A model generated the notes under the pieces. The model made no database searches and had not been told where the DNA came from. It saw only the letters and a list, made by a program, of their open reading frames with translations. From contig JAHLKX010000003.1 in the NCBI GenBank assembly GCA_020444515.1, positions 448,997-512,996 of the forward strand: 64,000 bases of DNA. Reading direction: 5' to 3'. Every line of letters starts with the position of its first letter. The first letter of the stretch is position 1. The DNA comes from Bacteroidota bacterium. Its GTDB lineage: Bacteria; Bacteroidota; Bacteroidia; Bacteroidales; JAADJA01. Both the position numbers and the translations under genes were made by a program. Below are positions 8,687 through 18,188 of the stretch, piece after piece.

Positions 8687-9820
8687 TCAGTCCTCGAAAG
8701 CGTTATTGGCCGGTAATGCTTTGTTATCAAAATCAAACAGAGTCGCATTTTCCCATGTACTGCCTGTGGTTGCTTCGGGGCCTTTAAACGCCACCCAGTC
8801 GGGCGCCCAGTAACAAAACCCTATACCATGTCCACCGAGATCTTTCATCATTTCTTTAATTTTCAAAAGATATGAAAGTTGTCCTTCCGGTGTAGCAGGA
8901 TATCCCGGGATTAACTGTCCTTCTTCACCCCATGGATTATTGGTCCAATCATTCCATGCCAGGGTCCACGGATAAGAAGTTTCCGTCAGTAGAACATATT
9001 TGTTATAGCTGGTCCCCAGAGAAATCAGATTGCTCTTCAAATTATCCAGGTTCTTGCCATGCCAGATGGAGTAAAAAGAAATACCCATAATATCATAGTC
9101 AACTCCATTTTGTTTAAGGTTATTATAATACCAGTCTGCACCCTGGTAGCCAGCAAAGTGCATCATAATTTTAACCATTTGTTCGGTATCAACCTCACGA
9201 ATAGCGGATGCAGCTCGTTCAACCAATTCCACATATTGTGGCCAGTTACTATCATAAGATCCACCTACTCGTCCCTCATTCCATAAGAATCCGGCATTGG
9301 TTTCATTTCCTATTTGAATAATGGCTGGCAGAATATTTTTATCCCGGAAAGCTGAGACGACCCTTTTGGTGTAATCCCCTACACTATCTTTTAGCACATT
9401 TAAACTCAATCCTTCCCAGGCTAAAGGTTTCTGTTGGTGACCTGGATCAGACCAACTATCTGAAAACTGGATAGATAATAATAAATCCATTCCTTGCTGT
9501 TTGACTTTTTGAGCCATATTGAGCGTGTGCTCCAGGTCACAATAACCTGATGAAGGTGAATGCCATAACCTCAATCTGACAAGATTGGCACCCTTTCCGG
9601 CATAATAAGGAATGACATCCACAGGATTGCCATTCTCATCATAGAAGGTTGTTTGCCAGTCTGTTAATTCAGGCTGAAATGAAAGATCCACTCCTTTGAA
9701 GAATATAGTATCTGCCGCTGGAGGAGATGGGGTTTTAGAATTGTTTTCTTCTTTTTTCTTACAACCAAAAAATAAAATTATGCAAGAAAATAGAAATAGG
9801 ATTAAATGACCTATTCTCAT
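8687..9820 (-). CDS. GH53 endo-beta-1,4-galactanase lipoprotein
   Basis: 377 aa. The lipoprotein signal has its Cys at residue 20 (LFFGCKKKE), followed by a short linker and a GH53 TIM barrel: GVDLSFQPEL, VRLRLWHSP, LLLSIQFSDSWSDPG, then IGNETNAG with the acid/base Glu173 and LLTETSYPW with the nucleophile Glu280, ending with the FCYWAPDWV block. GH53 enzymes cut beta-1,4-galactan side chains of pectin and arabinogalactan. It follows the transglutaminase gene by 32 bp on the same strand and may share its transcript. No SusC/SusD pair or other glycan enzymes flank it, so it is not part of a normal polysaccharide utilisation locus. Confidence 0.93.
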   Translation of the reverse strand: MRIGHLILFLFSCIILFFGCKKKEENNSKTPSPPAADTIFFKGVDLSFQPELTDWQTTFYDENGNPVDVIPYYAGKGANLVRLRLWHSPSSGYCDLEHTLNMAQKVKQQGMDLLLSIQFSDSWSDPGHQQKPLAWEGLSLNVLKDSVGDYTKRVVSAFRDKNILPAIIQIGNETNAGFLWNEGRVGGSYDSNWPQYVELVERAASAIREVDTEQMVKIMMHFAGYQGADWYYNNLKQNGVDYDIMGISFYSIWHGKNLDNLKSNLISLGTSYNKYVLLTETSYPWTLAWNDWTNNPWGEEGQLIPGYPATPEGQLSYLLKIKEMMKDLGGHGIGFCYWAPDWVAFKGPEATTGSTWENATLFDFDNKALPANNAFED

Positions 9821-9852
9821 AGAAGTTTATGTTTAGAGAATAAATAGAAGGT

Positions 9853-11469
9853 TTACTCCACGGGTTCCCATTCAGCAAAGTGATCTGAAACGACGAATGA
9901 CTTTGGATCTGAGACCCATGATTCATTGGAATTATAAGTCCATCCCATGGTTTTCGAGCCTCCGCCACTTTCAGTAGTGATGAGATAACGATGCGATAGG
10001 TGGCCAATATAATTTGCCTGGTCACGGGGCCAGTCCTTATCACCACCGGACGGATCGATTGGGACCCATCCAATATTTGGCAGATACACTTCCACCCATC
10101 TGTGAAAAACATCATCCTGGCTGGCATAATCACCACGAACAACAACAGAACCAACATAACGAGCTGGTAATCCTGCAGCACGGCACATTGAAATGTAAAC
10201 AAAAGAATATTCCGAACATGATCCATTTCCCCTTTCCAAAACGGTAGGTGCTGTATTCCAACCACCGACCATTTCGTAATACATGTGATCGATCAAATAA
10301 TTAAAGATCCCCCTAAAAATCCAGTATGGATTGGTTTCATCGCCAACTGCTTCTTTTAAACCCTGTTGTATTACCGGATGGTCGAATTGATATTTTTCAT
10401 TGTTTTCAAGATACTTTTCACTGATAGCGGTTGGAATATCAGCAAGGGTGCCCACATCTTCGGGATAGATAAAATATCGGACTTCGCTGATTTTAGCAAC
10501 AGTAGTCATTTCACCGCGGACTTTTTCACCGGGTTTTAAATTTTTAAATGTATATTTTGCAGTTTCCTGTCCCCATTTATCCGTCACCTTTTCAGTATAA
10601 TCCGGTTTATAAACCGGAGGTACCAATATGGCTTGCGAAGGACGATCATGGGGAATGGCAAGGTGGATGCTGACTTCTTTCACCGCACCCGGGCCAAAAT
10701 TGGTCACCTCATGGGTATAAGTGATTTTTGCTTTATGCGCATTGTACGCCCGGTATTTAATTCCATCACGCACCTTAAGTTTGTATATCTTATCCTCCTG
10801 GTAATCCACAGCCCAGAGGTTATCACCATCAAAAGCCAACCCTCTGGTAAAAGCACCAGGTGCATCTGCAATAATGATCACACTTCCGGTTTCGGGATCA
10901 ACCATGTATATTTCATCTTTTATTCGATCGGATATCCAGAGGTATTTGCCATCAAAAGTAATCCCCCGTGGATCAGAAGCAGGGGAGCGAAAGGAACGGA
11001 TCGTGGTTCCATCCTCCGGACTGAATTGGATGATTTCATCCGAAGCATTGTCTACACACCACAAATAATTTCCGTCCCAGGTGAGCCCTCTGGGAGTGCT
11101 TCCCGGTGCCTGAATGGTGTGCAATATTTTTCCGTCTTTAGGATCTACCTGGTAAATCTTTCCTGCATAATTCTCTGATAATGGAAGCCCGCCTTTCACA
11201 TCAGCATTCCATAAAAAAGCACCGTCCCAGGCAAGACCTTCTGGCCAGTATGCCGGTGCAGGAATGGAGCGTATAACATCTCCTGTGGCAGGATCAATGC
11301 AATACAATAAATCGGTTTGGTAATCTGCCAACCAAAGGTGAGTTCCATCATAAGTAAGTCCTGTTGGATAAGATCCGGGAATTTCAAAACTTGTTATCAC
11401 TTCACCGGTATAACAAAATCCGGAAAAAGGAATCAAGATCAAAAAAAACAAATGGATAATCTTTCTCAT
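9853..11469 (-). CDS. secreted beta-propeller plus transglutaminase-like protein
   Basis: 538 aa with a signal peptide (residues 1-19). Residues 25-240 hold about five repeats of a GLTYDG..LWLADY pattern, each followed by IDPATG-like turns, the signature of a YncE/NHL-like propeller. A beta-rich linker (about 245-345) precedes a transglutaminase-like core with Cys418 (GSCSEYSF), His456 (VFHRWVEVY) and Asp472 (PIDPSGG), all three triad residues present. The core also has the RAAGLPARYV motif of the bacterial family. Such proteins act outside the cytoplasm as cysteine proteases, amidases or crosslinkers; the propeller may bind the substrate. It lies upstream of the GH53 gene, likely co-transcribed. 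Confidence 0.88.
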   Translation of the reverse strand: MRKIIHLFFLILIPFSGFCYTGEVITSFEIPGSYPTGLTYDGTHLWLADYQTDLLYCIDPATGDVIRSIPAPAYWPEGLAWDGAFLWNADVKGGLPLSENYAGKIYQVDPKDGKILHTIQAPGSTPRGLTWDGNYLWCVDNASDEIIQFSPEDGTTIRSFRSPASDPRGITFDGKYLWISDRIKDEIYMVDPETGSVIIIADAPGAFTRGLAFDGDNLWAVDYQEDKIYKLKVRDGIKYRAYNAHKAKITYTHEVTNFGPGAVKEVSIHLAIPHDRPSQAILVPPVYKPDYTEKVTDKWGQETAKYTFKNLKPGEKVRGEMTTVAKISEVRYFIYPEDVGTLADIPTAISEKYLENNEKYQFDHPVIQQGLKEAVGDETNPYWIFRGIFNYLIDHMYYEMVGGWNTAPTVLERGNGSCSEYSFVYISMCRAAGLPARYVGSVVVRGDYASQDDVFHRWVEVYLPNIGWVPIDPSGGDKDWPRDQANYIGHLSHRYLITTESGGGSKTMGWTYNSNESWVSDPKSFVVSDHFAEWEPVE

Positions 11470-11553
11470 AACATTAAATTTTGATCGATAAAATTAGGAC
11501 AATCCGATCAAAATAAGAGAAAAATCAAATAAAACTTTCAGGATATTAGATCA

Positions 11554-12264
11554 TTACCTACGATAAAAAATGGCATCAACCTGGAGCAATTGTCCGGTAT
11601 TTTTATCATAAAAACCCGGCTCAAGCGAATACACCGTAAAACCCTTCTTAATAATATAATTGAGCATTTCATTGAAAAGAGTTTCCCCCTTATATAATTC
11701 GACCATACTCAATTCAAGCTGGAGGCCTTTGATCTTTTGCAAACATTGTTCAGCACCTTCCAGTACATTTTTTTCGAAACCCTGGGTATCGATTTTCAAA
11801 AAGGTTTTGTCCAAATTCCGGGAGTATTGATCAATGATGGTATCCAGCTTGTGTATCTTCACTTTTTCTTTACCCGTGTAAGCTGACTCAGGAGCACTTT
11901 TAACATGATCGGGCATCATGTCCAGAATGGAGCTACTTTGCAAATTAGCGGATACATTGATTTCAATTTCACCATCCCTATCACCAATCGCTGCATTGAC
12001 CGTATCCCATCTGGAATCATTTTTTGCAAAAGCCACCAACAGCGAATAAGCGGCGGATAAAGGTTCAAAAGATATGATTTGGTTTTTATAACCTGCCTTT
12101 CTTGTGTAATACGCAAATTGGCCGGTATTGCCACCTACATCGAGCAATATCTGAATATCATTGTGCTTCAGGAGCTTAATCCTGTTATTAAGCAGGTAAC
12201 CACCCAAATTATTTCTTCGGATACTGTTTGCTTTCCGTAGTACTTTCCTTAGCATGAGGTTCAT
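11554..12264 (-). CDS. FkbM-family methyltransferase
   Basis: 236 aa. The SAM-binding motif I is LLDVGGNTGQFAYY, followed by FEP after the second strand, the AAIGDRDGEIEINVS segment and the FLKIDTQGFEKNVLEGA block that defines FkbM methyltransferases. These enzymes O-methylate sugars or polyketides. In Bacteroidota they are often found with surface glycan genes, but here the neighbours are a phosphorylase (divergent) and the transglutaminase/GH53 pair (same strand, 84 bp downstream). The substrate cannot be inferred. A good promoter lies just upstream. Confidence 0.88.
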   Translation of the reverse strand: MNLMLRKVLRKANSIRRNNLGGYLLNNRIKLLKHNDIQILLDVGGNTGQFAYYTRKAGYKNQIISFEPLSAAYSLLVAFAKNDSRWDTVNAAIGDRDGEIEINVSANLQSSSILDMMPDHVKSAPESAYTGKEKVKIHKLDTIIDQYSRNLDKTFLKIDTQGFEKNVLEGAEQCLQKIKGLQLELSMVELYKGETLFNEMLNYIIKKGFTVYSLEPGFYDKNTGQLLQVDAIFYRR

Positions 12265-12289
12265 AGCATCATTTGGTTATAGCAGCCGG

Positions 12290-12320
12290 CAAAGATAAAT
12301 ATCTGTACTTTTGCGCCAAA
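12290..12320 (-). promoter_or_regulatory. promoter of the FkbM methyltransferase gene
   Basis: On the reverse strand TTTG (12320-12317) is separated by 19 bp from TATCTTTG (12297-12290), which matches the TTTG-N19-21-TAnnTTTG consensus of the Bacteroidota primary sigma factor. Transcription would start near 12283, about 20 bp before the ATG. A TACTTTTG at 12306-12313 on the forward strand lies inside this region and may be the -7 box for the purine nucleoside phosphorylase gene, so the two promoters overlap. Confidence 0.65.
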
Positions 12321-12360
12321 ATTAATCATTTAAAATACTTGCATATTATTAAAAAGTTGC

Positions 12361-13176
12361 ATGATGCGTGATAAAATAGATCAAACAAGCCAATTTCTGT
12401 CCCAAAAGGGTATCAAAGAACCGCATGTAGGAATTATTTTGGGGACCGGATTGGGAAAGCTGATCGATAGCATTCAAATTGAGCAGGAGATTGAATATGC
12501 TGAAATTCCGAATTTCCCGGTCTCGACTGTGGAATTTCATAAAGGCAAACTGATATATGGACGGTTGAATGGAACAACGGTGCTGGCTATGCAGGGCCGG
12601 TTTCATTATTATGAAGGGTATACCTTGCAGGAAATCTCCTTTCCCATTCGGATAATGAAAAACCTGGGCATTGCTTTCTTACTGATTTCCAATGCAGGTG
12701 GGGCTTTAAATCCCGAGTTTCGGAAAGGATCACTCATGCTGCTGGATGATCACATCAATCTGCTGGGAGGAAGTCCTTTGATCGGGAAAAACCATGATGA
12801 CCTGGGCCCTCGGTTTCCAGATATGAGCGCTCCCTACAATGCCGAACTCAACCAAACAATGGAACGCATTGCAAAAGAAAATAACATCCCCCTTCATAAA
12901 GGCGTGTATGCAGCCGTTCCCGGACCCAATCTGGAAACACGGGCTGAATACCGTTACCTGAGAGGCATTGGAGCCGATGTTGTGGGCATGTCAACCGTAC
13001 CTGAAGTGATTGTTGCCAATCATGCCGGTATTCCCTGTGCTGCAATTTCTGTATTAACAGATGAATGTGATCCAGACAACCTGCAACCCATTGACATTAA
13101 AGACATCCTGGAAACAGCGGCGATTGCTGAAAAAGATATGATCATTATTTTTGAAGAATTAATCAAAACCCTTTAG
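12361..13176 (+). CDS. purine nucleoside phosphorylase, trimeric class, with Asp at the base-specificity position
   Basis: 271 aa. It catalyses phosphorolysis of purine nucleosides to base and ribose-1-phosphate. Family motifs are GIILGTGLG, the phosphate-binding GRFHYYEG, SNAGGALN, GPNLETRAE and VGMSTVPEVIVA. Glu192 aligns with Glu201 of human PNP, and 42 residues later (the same spacing as in the human enzyme) Asp234 in SVLTDECDP takes the place of human Asn243. Asn at that site is what restricts the enzyme to 6-oxopurines; Asp there in the human enzyme is known to admit 6-aminopurines. The base range may thus be broader. Two ATGs are adjacent (12361, 12364). A -7 box TACTTTTG lies at 12306-12313. 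Confidence 0.93.
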   Translation: MMRDKIDQTSQFLSQKGIKEPHVGIILGTGLGKLIDSIQIEQEIEYAEIPNFPVSTVEFHKGKLIYGRLNGTTVLAMQGRFHYYEGYTLQEISFPIRIMKNLGIAFLLISNAGGALNPEFRKGSLMLLDDHINLLGGSPLIGKNHDDLGPRFPDMSAPYNAELNQTMERIAKENNIPLHKGVYAAVPGPNLETRAEYRYLRGIGADVVGMSTVPEVIVANHAGIPCAAISVLTDECDPDNLQPIDIKDILETAAIAEKDMIIIFEELIKTL

Positions 13177-13238
13177 TCTATTGTTGTTTATGATAGAAAA
13201 CAATAATATTAAAAGAAGCTTGTTATTTTACATATCGT

Positions 13239-15218
13239 TTGAAAACTGCAACACAACATAAAAATACCCCAATAAGAGTCTGGTTATCCTTGAGTTTTTT
13301 ATTGCTGATCATCGCTTCGGCCGCTGCTCAGAAATACAAATTTGGCGATTACATGCAATTTGGGCGAAATGAATTGCAAAAAGGTCAGTTCAATAAGGCG
13401 ATCAACTATCTCAACAGTGCAATCCGTCATCGGCCAGCATCTTTTGAGGGGTGGTTTTTACGAGGGGTAGCCAAATATTATCTCGATGATTTTTACGGGG
13501 CCGAACAGGATTTTACGGAATCTATGAAGTTTGATCCTTTTAACTCAGAAATCTATCACATGAGAGCCATTGTCCGCAGCCGCCAATATAATTTTGGAGG
13601 AGCTATGGCCGACTACAATCGGGCTATTGAACTGAATCCCAAAAACCCATTATTTTTTCTGAACAGGGCACGCTCTCATCTCTTCCTTGAATCCTGGGAT
13701 TCCTGCATTGCCGATTGTAACAGGGCCATCCAATTGAAATACAAAAAAGAGGATGTATATCTGTTACGAGGTACAGCATTGGCTGGATTGGAGCAATATG
13801 ATAAAGCACTTGCTGATCTTACGCTGGCGATCAAAAAAAACCCGGAAAAGACAAACAGCATTATTCAACGCGGAGCCGTATGGATGGAATTAAACGAACC
13901 TGATTCAGCCATTTCCGATTTCAACAAAGCCATTGCCATTAATCCGGATGACTCCTACGCCATTTTTAACCGGGCCCTGGCCCGAATGGAAACATCTGAT
14001 ACGACAGGTGCTTTCGATGACCTTAATAAAGTAATCGAAATATCACCATACAATTCTTATGCTTATTATAACCGAGCCATCCTTCATCTGGGAAAGGATG
14101 ATTTTCAAAACGCACTAAGCGATCTCGATGATGTAATTGCACTCAATCCCGACAACATTATTGTATATCTTTTCAGAGGTAAATTAAAGGCCTCACTTAA
14201 CAATTTCAAAGGGGCCATACAGGATTTTACAAGGGCCATCGAAATCTATCCTGATTTTGCAGATGCCTATTATGAGCGATCAAAAGTTAAGGAAAGGATC
14301 GGTGATTTTAGAGGTGCTGAAAAAGACCTCAAATTTGCCTACCTGGTTGATGAATTGAATTTCGGAACGGGTGATAGCTTATCCCTTGAGCGTCAAATGT
14401 CACTTAAAAGGTTGATTGCATTCAGTGGTGAATTTTCGGAAAAACGCAACGATATTGAAAACCGTTCTATGAGTGGGATCAATTTACTGCCCGCTTATTG
14501 GCAGGTTTTGTTTGCATCCAATGTTGAAAAAATCATATTTTATGAAACAGTTTCAAAAAAGGAATATCATAACAATGTGATTACACTGGCAAACAGAGAG
14601 GAGCTGATCAATTCAGACCGGGTTAGCATAGAAGTTCAAACATTGAAAGACAGTTTAATATCCCCTAATGAATCCACAGCTTTTTATCTGAAGAAAGCCA
14701 ACCTGCTTGCCGATCTTCATGATTTTAACAGTGCGATGAACTACTATGATAAAGCCATTGCAGAGGATCCACGCAGGATCATGGCGTGGTTTGGCAGAGC
14801 AAATACCCGGCTTAAACTGATCAATTTGCTCCACTCTGATTATGATCAACAATACTTGCTGAACCCGGTGGATGATTATTCCAGTGTTTATGAAAGTGAT
14901 GAAGGTCAGCTTAAGGAACATTCCTACGAGCAGGTTCTGGACGATCTCGATCAGGTTATTGGCCTCGATCCGGAATTTTATATCGCCTGGTATAACCGGG
15001 CAATTGTCAAAAGCCTCAAAGGAGACTACTGGGGAGCCGTAAGTGATTTTTCAAAGGCACTTGAATTGAACCCCGAATTCCCGGAAGCCAGTTTCAATAA
15101 GGGGTTGATCCTTATTTACCTGAACCTGAAAACGGTTGGATGCCGCGATATGAGCCAGGCAGGCGAAGGAGGCATCACAACTGCCTATGAGGTATTGAAA
15201 CGTTTTTGCAATCAGTAG
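13239..15218 (+). CDS. secreted tetratricopeptide-repeat protein
   Basis: 659 aa starting at a TTG with no nearby ATG alternative. An N-terminal signal peptide (hydrophobic LSFLLLIIASAAAQ) is followed by about ten TPR units between residues 30 and 370, with repeated patterns such as AINYLNSAIRHRP, AMADYNRAIELNPKNP, AISDFNKAIAINPDD and ALSDLDDVIALNPDN. A non-repeat region (about 375-470) comes next, then further TPR units to the end (for example AVSDFSKALELNPEFPEA). It is probably a periplasmic or outer-membrane scaffold for protein assembly. It sits 62 bp after the phosphorylase gene. The partner cannot be inferred. Confidence 0.85.
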   Translation: MKTATQHKNTPIRVWLSLSFLLLIIASAAAQKYKFGDYMQFGRNELQKGQFNKAINYLNSAIRHRPASFEGWFLRGVAKYYLDDFYGAEQDFTESMKFDPFNSEIYHMRAIVRSRQYNFGGAMADYNRAIELNPKNPLFFLNRARSHLFLESWDSCIADCNRAIQLKYKKEDVYLLRGTALAGLEQYDKALADLTLAIKKNPEKTNSIIQRGAVWMELNEPDSAISDFNKAIAINPDDSYAIFNRALARMETSDTTGAFDDLNKVIEISPYNSYAYYNRAILHLGKDDFQNALSDLDDVIALNPDNIIVYLFRGKLKASLNNFKGAIQDFTRAIEIYPDFADAYYERSKVKERIGDFRGAEKDLKFAYLVDELNFGTGDSLSLERQMSLKRLIAFSGEFSEKRNDIENRSMSGINLLPAYWQVLFASNVEKIIFYETVSKKEYHNNVITLANREELINSDRVSIEVQTLKDSLISPNESTAFYLKKANLLADLHDFNSAMNYYDKAIAEDPRRIMAWFGRANTRLKLINLLHSDYDQQYLLNPVDDYSSVYESDEGQLKEHSYEQVLDDLDQVIGLDPEFYIAWYNRAIVKSLKGDYWGAVSDFSKALELNPEFPEASFNKGLILIYLNLKTVGCRDMSQAGEGGITTAYEVLKRFCNQ

Positions 15219-15248
15219 AAGGTTCAACTCTTTGTGAAACGATCTTCA

Positions 15249-16901
15249 TCAGTTACGCGCTCTTCGGATAAAGAAAACAAAACCATTTTTGGCATAGAGC
15301 TCTTCTAAGTCAGAATATTTGCGCAAATCATCTGCGCGGTGAATCTTTGTGAGAAAATAAACATCCTTATCGATATTCCCGTTCAGCAGCCACTGCTTGT
15401 CAGTGTAATTATTGGTTTCGTGCGGCTGAATACGGGGGTAAAAATAGTGCACATAACTTTTATATCCTGATGTGGCAATATAACAATCCTTCCCCTGCAA
15501 TGACTCACAAAATTCAACGGCTGCATTCTGGGAATATCCTTCTATTCTGCCAATGAAAAAGAATAAGGTCAACTGAACGAAAAGGGCTGTGCCTGTAAAT
15601 AAAATCACCACTCCCTTTTTGAGTTGTCCCCGATTCATATATATGAAACTCACGACAATACTTGACAGCAGGAAAAATCCAGCCAGTGACTCCCATCCTG
15701 ACCAGTGCACATTGGCTTCAAGATTTGCCATGGCAAAGGGATCTTTTTCAAACAGGGGCTTTATCAAGTCGAGTCGTCTGGCAAGAAATGGCATTGCAAT
15801 GGTTAAAACAGCATACAAACCACCAATAACAATGATGCCTGTTTTGAGCCATCGATTAAAATAGATCTTTTTATCAATGATCCGATCAAGCGTCATAGCA
15901 GCCAGAAAAGTCAGTGGGAAATAAACCATCGAGGAATAGTGAACAATTTTTGACTGCACAATTGTAAAAAGCAGGATCACAACCCAGAAAAGGATCAACA
16001 TCCATCGCCTGAAATCAGCATAATCGGCATTATCGGGTTTCATTTTAAAAAAGGCACGAATCGCAAAAATGGAAGCTGGGAAACAGCCCAAAAGGTTGAT
16101 TATAAAATGATATCCGGGAAATCCCCCATGTCCTGCGTCCTGTGTACTGAACAATCGAACCTGATAAGTTGTGAAGGTTTCGACAAACCAGGTGCCGTTT
16201 CTTATAATGTCTATTCCAAACCAGGTCATGGTAATTGCAAGGGCAATCAGGGTTAAACCAATAAAACGGGGTATACTGACATAAAACCTGAATTTTTTGA
16301 TGATCCAGTATACACCCCAGGTGAGCAAGGGTATCAGGTAACCCACAGGTCCTTTTGTAAGAATGGCCAACCCGGTAAAGATACCGGACATAATTAAATA
16401 AAATCCCGATTTATATTTGAGCTGACGTATCCCTTTTAAACGCCAGTACATCAAAACAAAGAAATAAATGCCCAAAAAAATGAACAGGTTGAAAACGGGA
16501 TCGATGATCCCGGATTTAAAATACAAATGGGGTAATACACTTCCAAAATATGCCAGCGCCCATAAAAAACCGAATCGCTCGTTAACCAGTCTTTTTCCAA
16601 TTGAATACAAAATGAGTAGGGTAAACACTCCTGCAATGGCATTGGGAAAGCGGGCCGCAAATTCATTGACACCAAACAGCTTCATGGACAGAGCTTGTAG
16701 CCAAAAAAATAAAGGTGGTTTTTCCCAAAAAGGTTGAAAATTAATCTGTGGACGAAGGTATTGATCTGTCACAATCATCTCACGGGCAATTTCAGCAAAG
16801 TTGATTTCATCCCAATCGAAAAGATGAACGCCTCCCAAAAACGGAATAAAAAATAAAATGCCAGCAGTAGCTATCAGTATATAGTTGTTAATTTTCCCCA
16901 T
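15249..16901 (-). CDS. ArnT-like membrane glycosyltransferase (GT39/GT83 type)
   Basis: 550 aa polytopic membrane protein with a short loop after the first helix holding the catalytic acidic pair (FDWDEINFAE, Asp31-Glu32), then PFWEKPPLFFW, the motif shared with ArnT and other PMT_2 transferases that use polyprenyl-phosphate sugars. About 10-12 hydrophobic segments are followed by a C-terminal periplasmic domain (about residues 450-550). An open frame reaches a TTG at 16958 that overlaps the preceding stop, but the ATG at 16901 gives the usual N-terminus. It is the last gene of a four-gene reverse operon. ArnT relatives modify lipid A or other envelope glycans; the donor sugar is unknown. Confidence 0.88.
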   Translation of the reverse strand: MGKINNYILIATAGILFFIPFLGGVHLFDWDEINFAEIAREMIVTDQYLRPQINFQPFWEKPPLFFWLQALSMKLFGVNEFAARFPNAIAGVFTLLILYSIGKRLVNERFGFLWALAYFGSVLPHLYFKSGIIDPVFNLFIFLGIYFFVLMYWRLKGIRQLKYKSGFYLIMSGIFTGLAILTKGPVGYLIPLLTWGVYWIIKKFRFYVSIPRFIGLTLIALAITMTWFGIDIIRNGTWFVETFTTYQVRLFSTQDAGHGGFPGYHFIINLLGCFPASIFAIRAFFKMKPDNADYADFRRWMLILFWVVILLFTIVQSKIVHYSSMVYFPLTFLAAMTLDRIIDKKIYFNRWLKTGIIVIGGLYAVLTIAMPFLARRLDLIKPLFEKDPFAMANLEANVHWSGWESLAGFFLLSSIVVSFIYMNRGQLKKGVVILFTGTALFVQLTLFFFIGRIEGYSQNAAVEFCESLQGKDCYIATSGYKSYVHYFYPRIQPHETNNYTDKQWLLNGNIDKDVYFLTKIHRADDLRKYSDLEELYAKNGFVFFIRRARN

Positions 16902-16954
16902 GGTTTTCCTGTTCGGATTGAAATGGCAAATATACAAAGCCTGTAATTTATTGA

Positions 16955-17398
16955 TCAATATGAATCAATCTCGATGATTTCAATAACCTGGTAATTACCA
17001 TATGGATTATCGCATTGATGATACTGATTCAACTTTCTGTACCTGAGGCTGACCAGTAGATCATTTTTTTTGAGATCCTCCGGGAGTGTATCCGGCTTGT
17101 AGCGCGTGTCAATGATCCTGATCAAATAACCGCAATCATTGGTTGTGTCACCTGTAAAAACAACGGTGCCAATACCAAAAACCGGACACTGACCATCAAT
17201 AAAATCCTTATCATCACATTTGGCTTCGCACGGATTGGCGTAGGTTTTACCATTGGAGCCACAAACCGGGGCATAAAGATCAGGACAAACACAAGGTTTC
17301 GTAGCACATCCCTGAAGGATAACCATACCCGCAAATAAAAGTCCAATCATGATCATGGATTTTAGCAAATCTCCTCGGTATATGCCATTTTTTTTCAT
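16955..17398 (-). CDS. Kazal-domain lipoprotein
   Basis: 147 aa from the ATG at 17398, one base after the stop of the upstream phosphoesterase gene (a longer frame to 17461 runs inside that gene). The lipobox is VILQGC with Cys31. Residues 36-71 form a compact Kazal-type domain with six cysteines spaced C-1-C-7-C-10-C-3-C-9-C and the family core PVCGSNGKTYANPCEAKC. The remaining ~75 residues are a beta-rich tail with two further cysteines (DCGY, QCDN) that could form another disulfide. Kazal domains inhibit serine proteases; here the protein would be anchored in the envelope. Whether it inhibits a protease or only uses the fold is unknown. Confidence 0.82.
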   Translation of the reverse strand: MKKNGIYRGDLLKSMIMIGLLFAGMVILQGCATKPCVCPDLYAPVCGSNGKTYANPCEAKCDDKDFIDGQCPVFGIGTVVFTGDTTNDCGYLIRIIDTRYKPDTLPEDLKKNDLLVSLRYRKLNQYHQCDNPYGNYQVIEIIEIDSY

Positions 17399-17399
17399 T

Positions 17400-18185
17400 T
17401 CAGATATATACGACCTGCATGATTCGTTTGGGAGAATGAAGGGGGATGACTTCCAGTTCAAAACTTTCAGTGTCCAGGATCATAAACCCATTATCTCTTT
17501 TCCCATTGGCAATGCAGGGTCCGACAATCCATTGCAACTCATCCTGCAGTTGAAGACTTCCAAATCCGAGGTCAACTATTTTATCTGCATAAAAAATCCG
17601 CGCTCCTTCGACGTGCTGATGTCCGGAAATTCCAATTTGACATCCTTTCTCATCCATAAAATCGAGATGGGGTTTAACCGGACCGAAATCCCGATAATAT
17701 TTCCTGTGTGAGCCAGTCAGGTCAGGAAATAAATAATGCGAAAATAATAATTTAATGCGGCCTGCATCAACAATGACAAACTCAGGAAGTTGACTCAAGA
17801 ATTCACGGTCAGTTGATTCCAACAAAGGATCAAATTCATTTTCTTCATTCAGCCAAACATCATCACCTGCCAGTTTCTTTCGTTCCTGATAATCCAGTTG
17901 ATACCAATAGGGTGGGTAATTAAATCCGGCATTATGTTGAGGAATGCGGCGAATGGGATAAAGATCATGATTCCCTGCAACAATATGGGAACAATGGGTA
18001 TTTATTAATTCTATACATCGACTGGCATTGCGCGTATCAAAAAAACCAAAGTTTGGATAACTGAATCCTACTGTATCTCCCAGGCATATCACCCGATCGC
18101 AATTATGATTTTCTATCTTGACAAGCGCTATCTCAAGGCTCACTGCATCCTCATGAATATCACTGACTATTCCCAGTTTCATCAC
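17400..18185 (-). CDS. calcineurin-like metallophosphoesterase
   Basis: 261 aa. Metal-binding motifs appear in order: SDIHED near the N-terminus, CLGDTVG, AGNHDLYPI, LLFSHYLFP and the late GISGHQHVEG. This is the complete D-x-H / GD / GNH[DE] / H / G-H-x-H set of the calcineurin-like fold. The short size without extra domains resembles YfcE/MJ0936-type phosphodiesterases of the cytoplasm. It begins 3 bp after the exonuclease gene's stop and ends one base before the Kazal lipoprotein gene, so the genes are almost certainly co-transcribed. The substrate is not predictable. ATGs at 18185 and 18182 are both possible starts. Confidence 0.88.
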   Translation of the reverse strand: MMKLGIVSDIHEDAVSLEIALVKIENHNCDRVICLGDTVGFSYPNFGFFDTRNASRCIELINTHCSHIVAGNHDLYPIRRIPQHNAGFNYPPYWYQLDYQERKKLAGDDVWLNEENEFDPLLESTDREFLSQLPEFVIVDAGRIKLLFSHYLFPDLTGSHRKYYRDFGPVKPHLDFMDEKGCQIGISGHQHVEGARIFYADKIVDLGFGSLQLQDELQWIVGPCIANGKRDNGFMILDTESFELEVIPLHSPKRIMQVVYI

Positions 18186-18188
18186 TAA

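Noticed and set aside
13239..15218. Internal repeats as DNA-level tandem repeats
   Set aside because: The periodicity is at the protein level (TPR units); the DNA copies have diverged.
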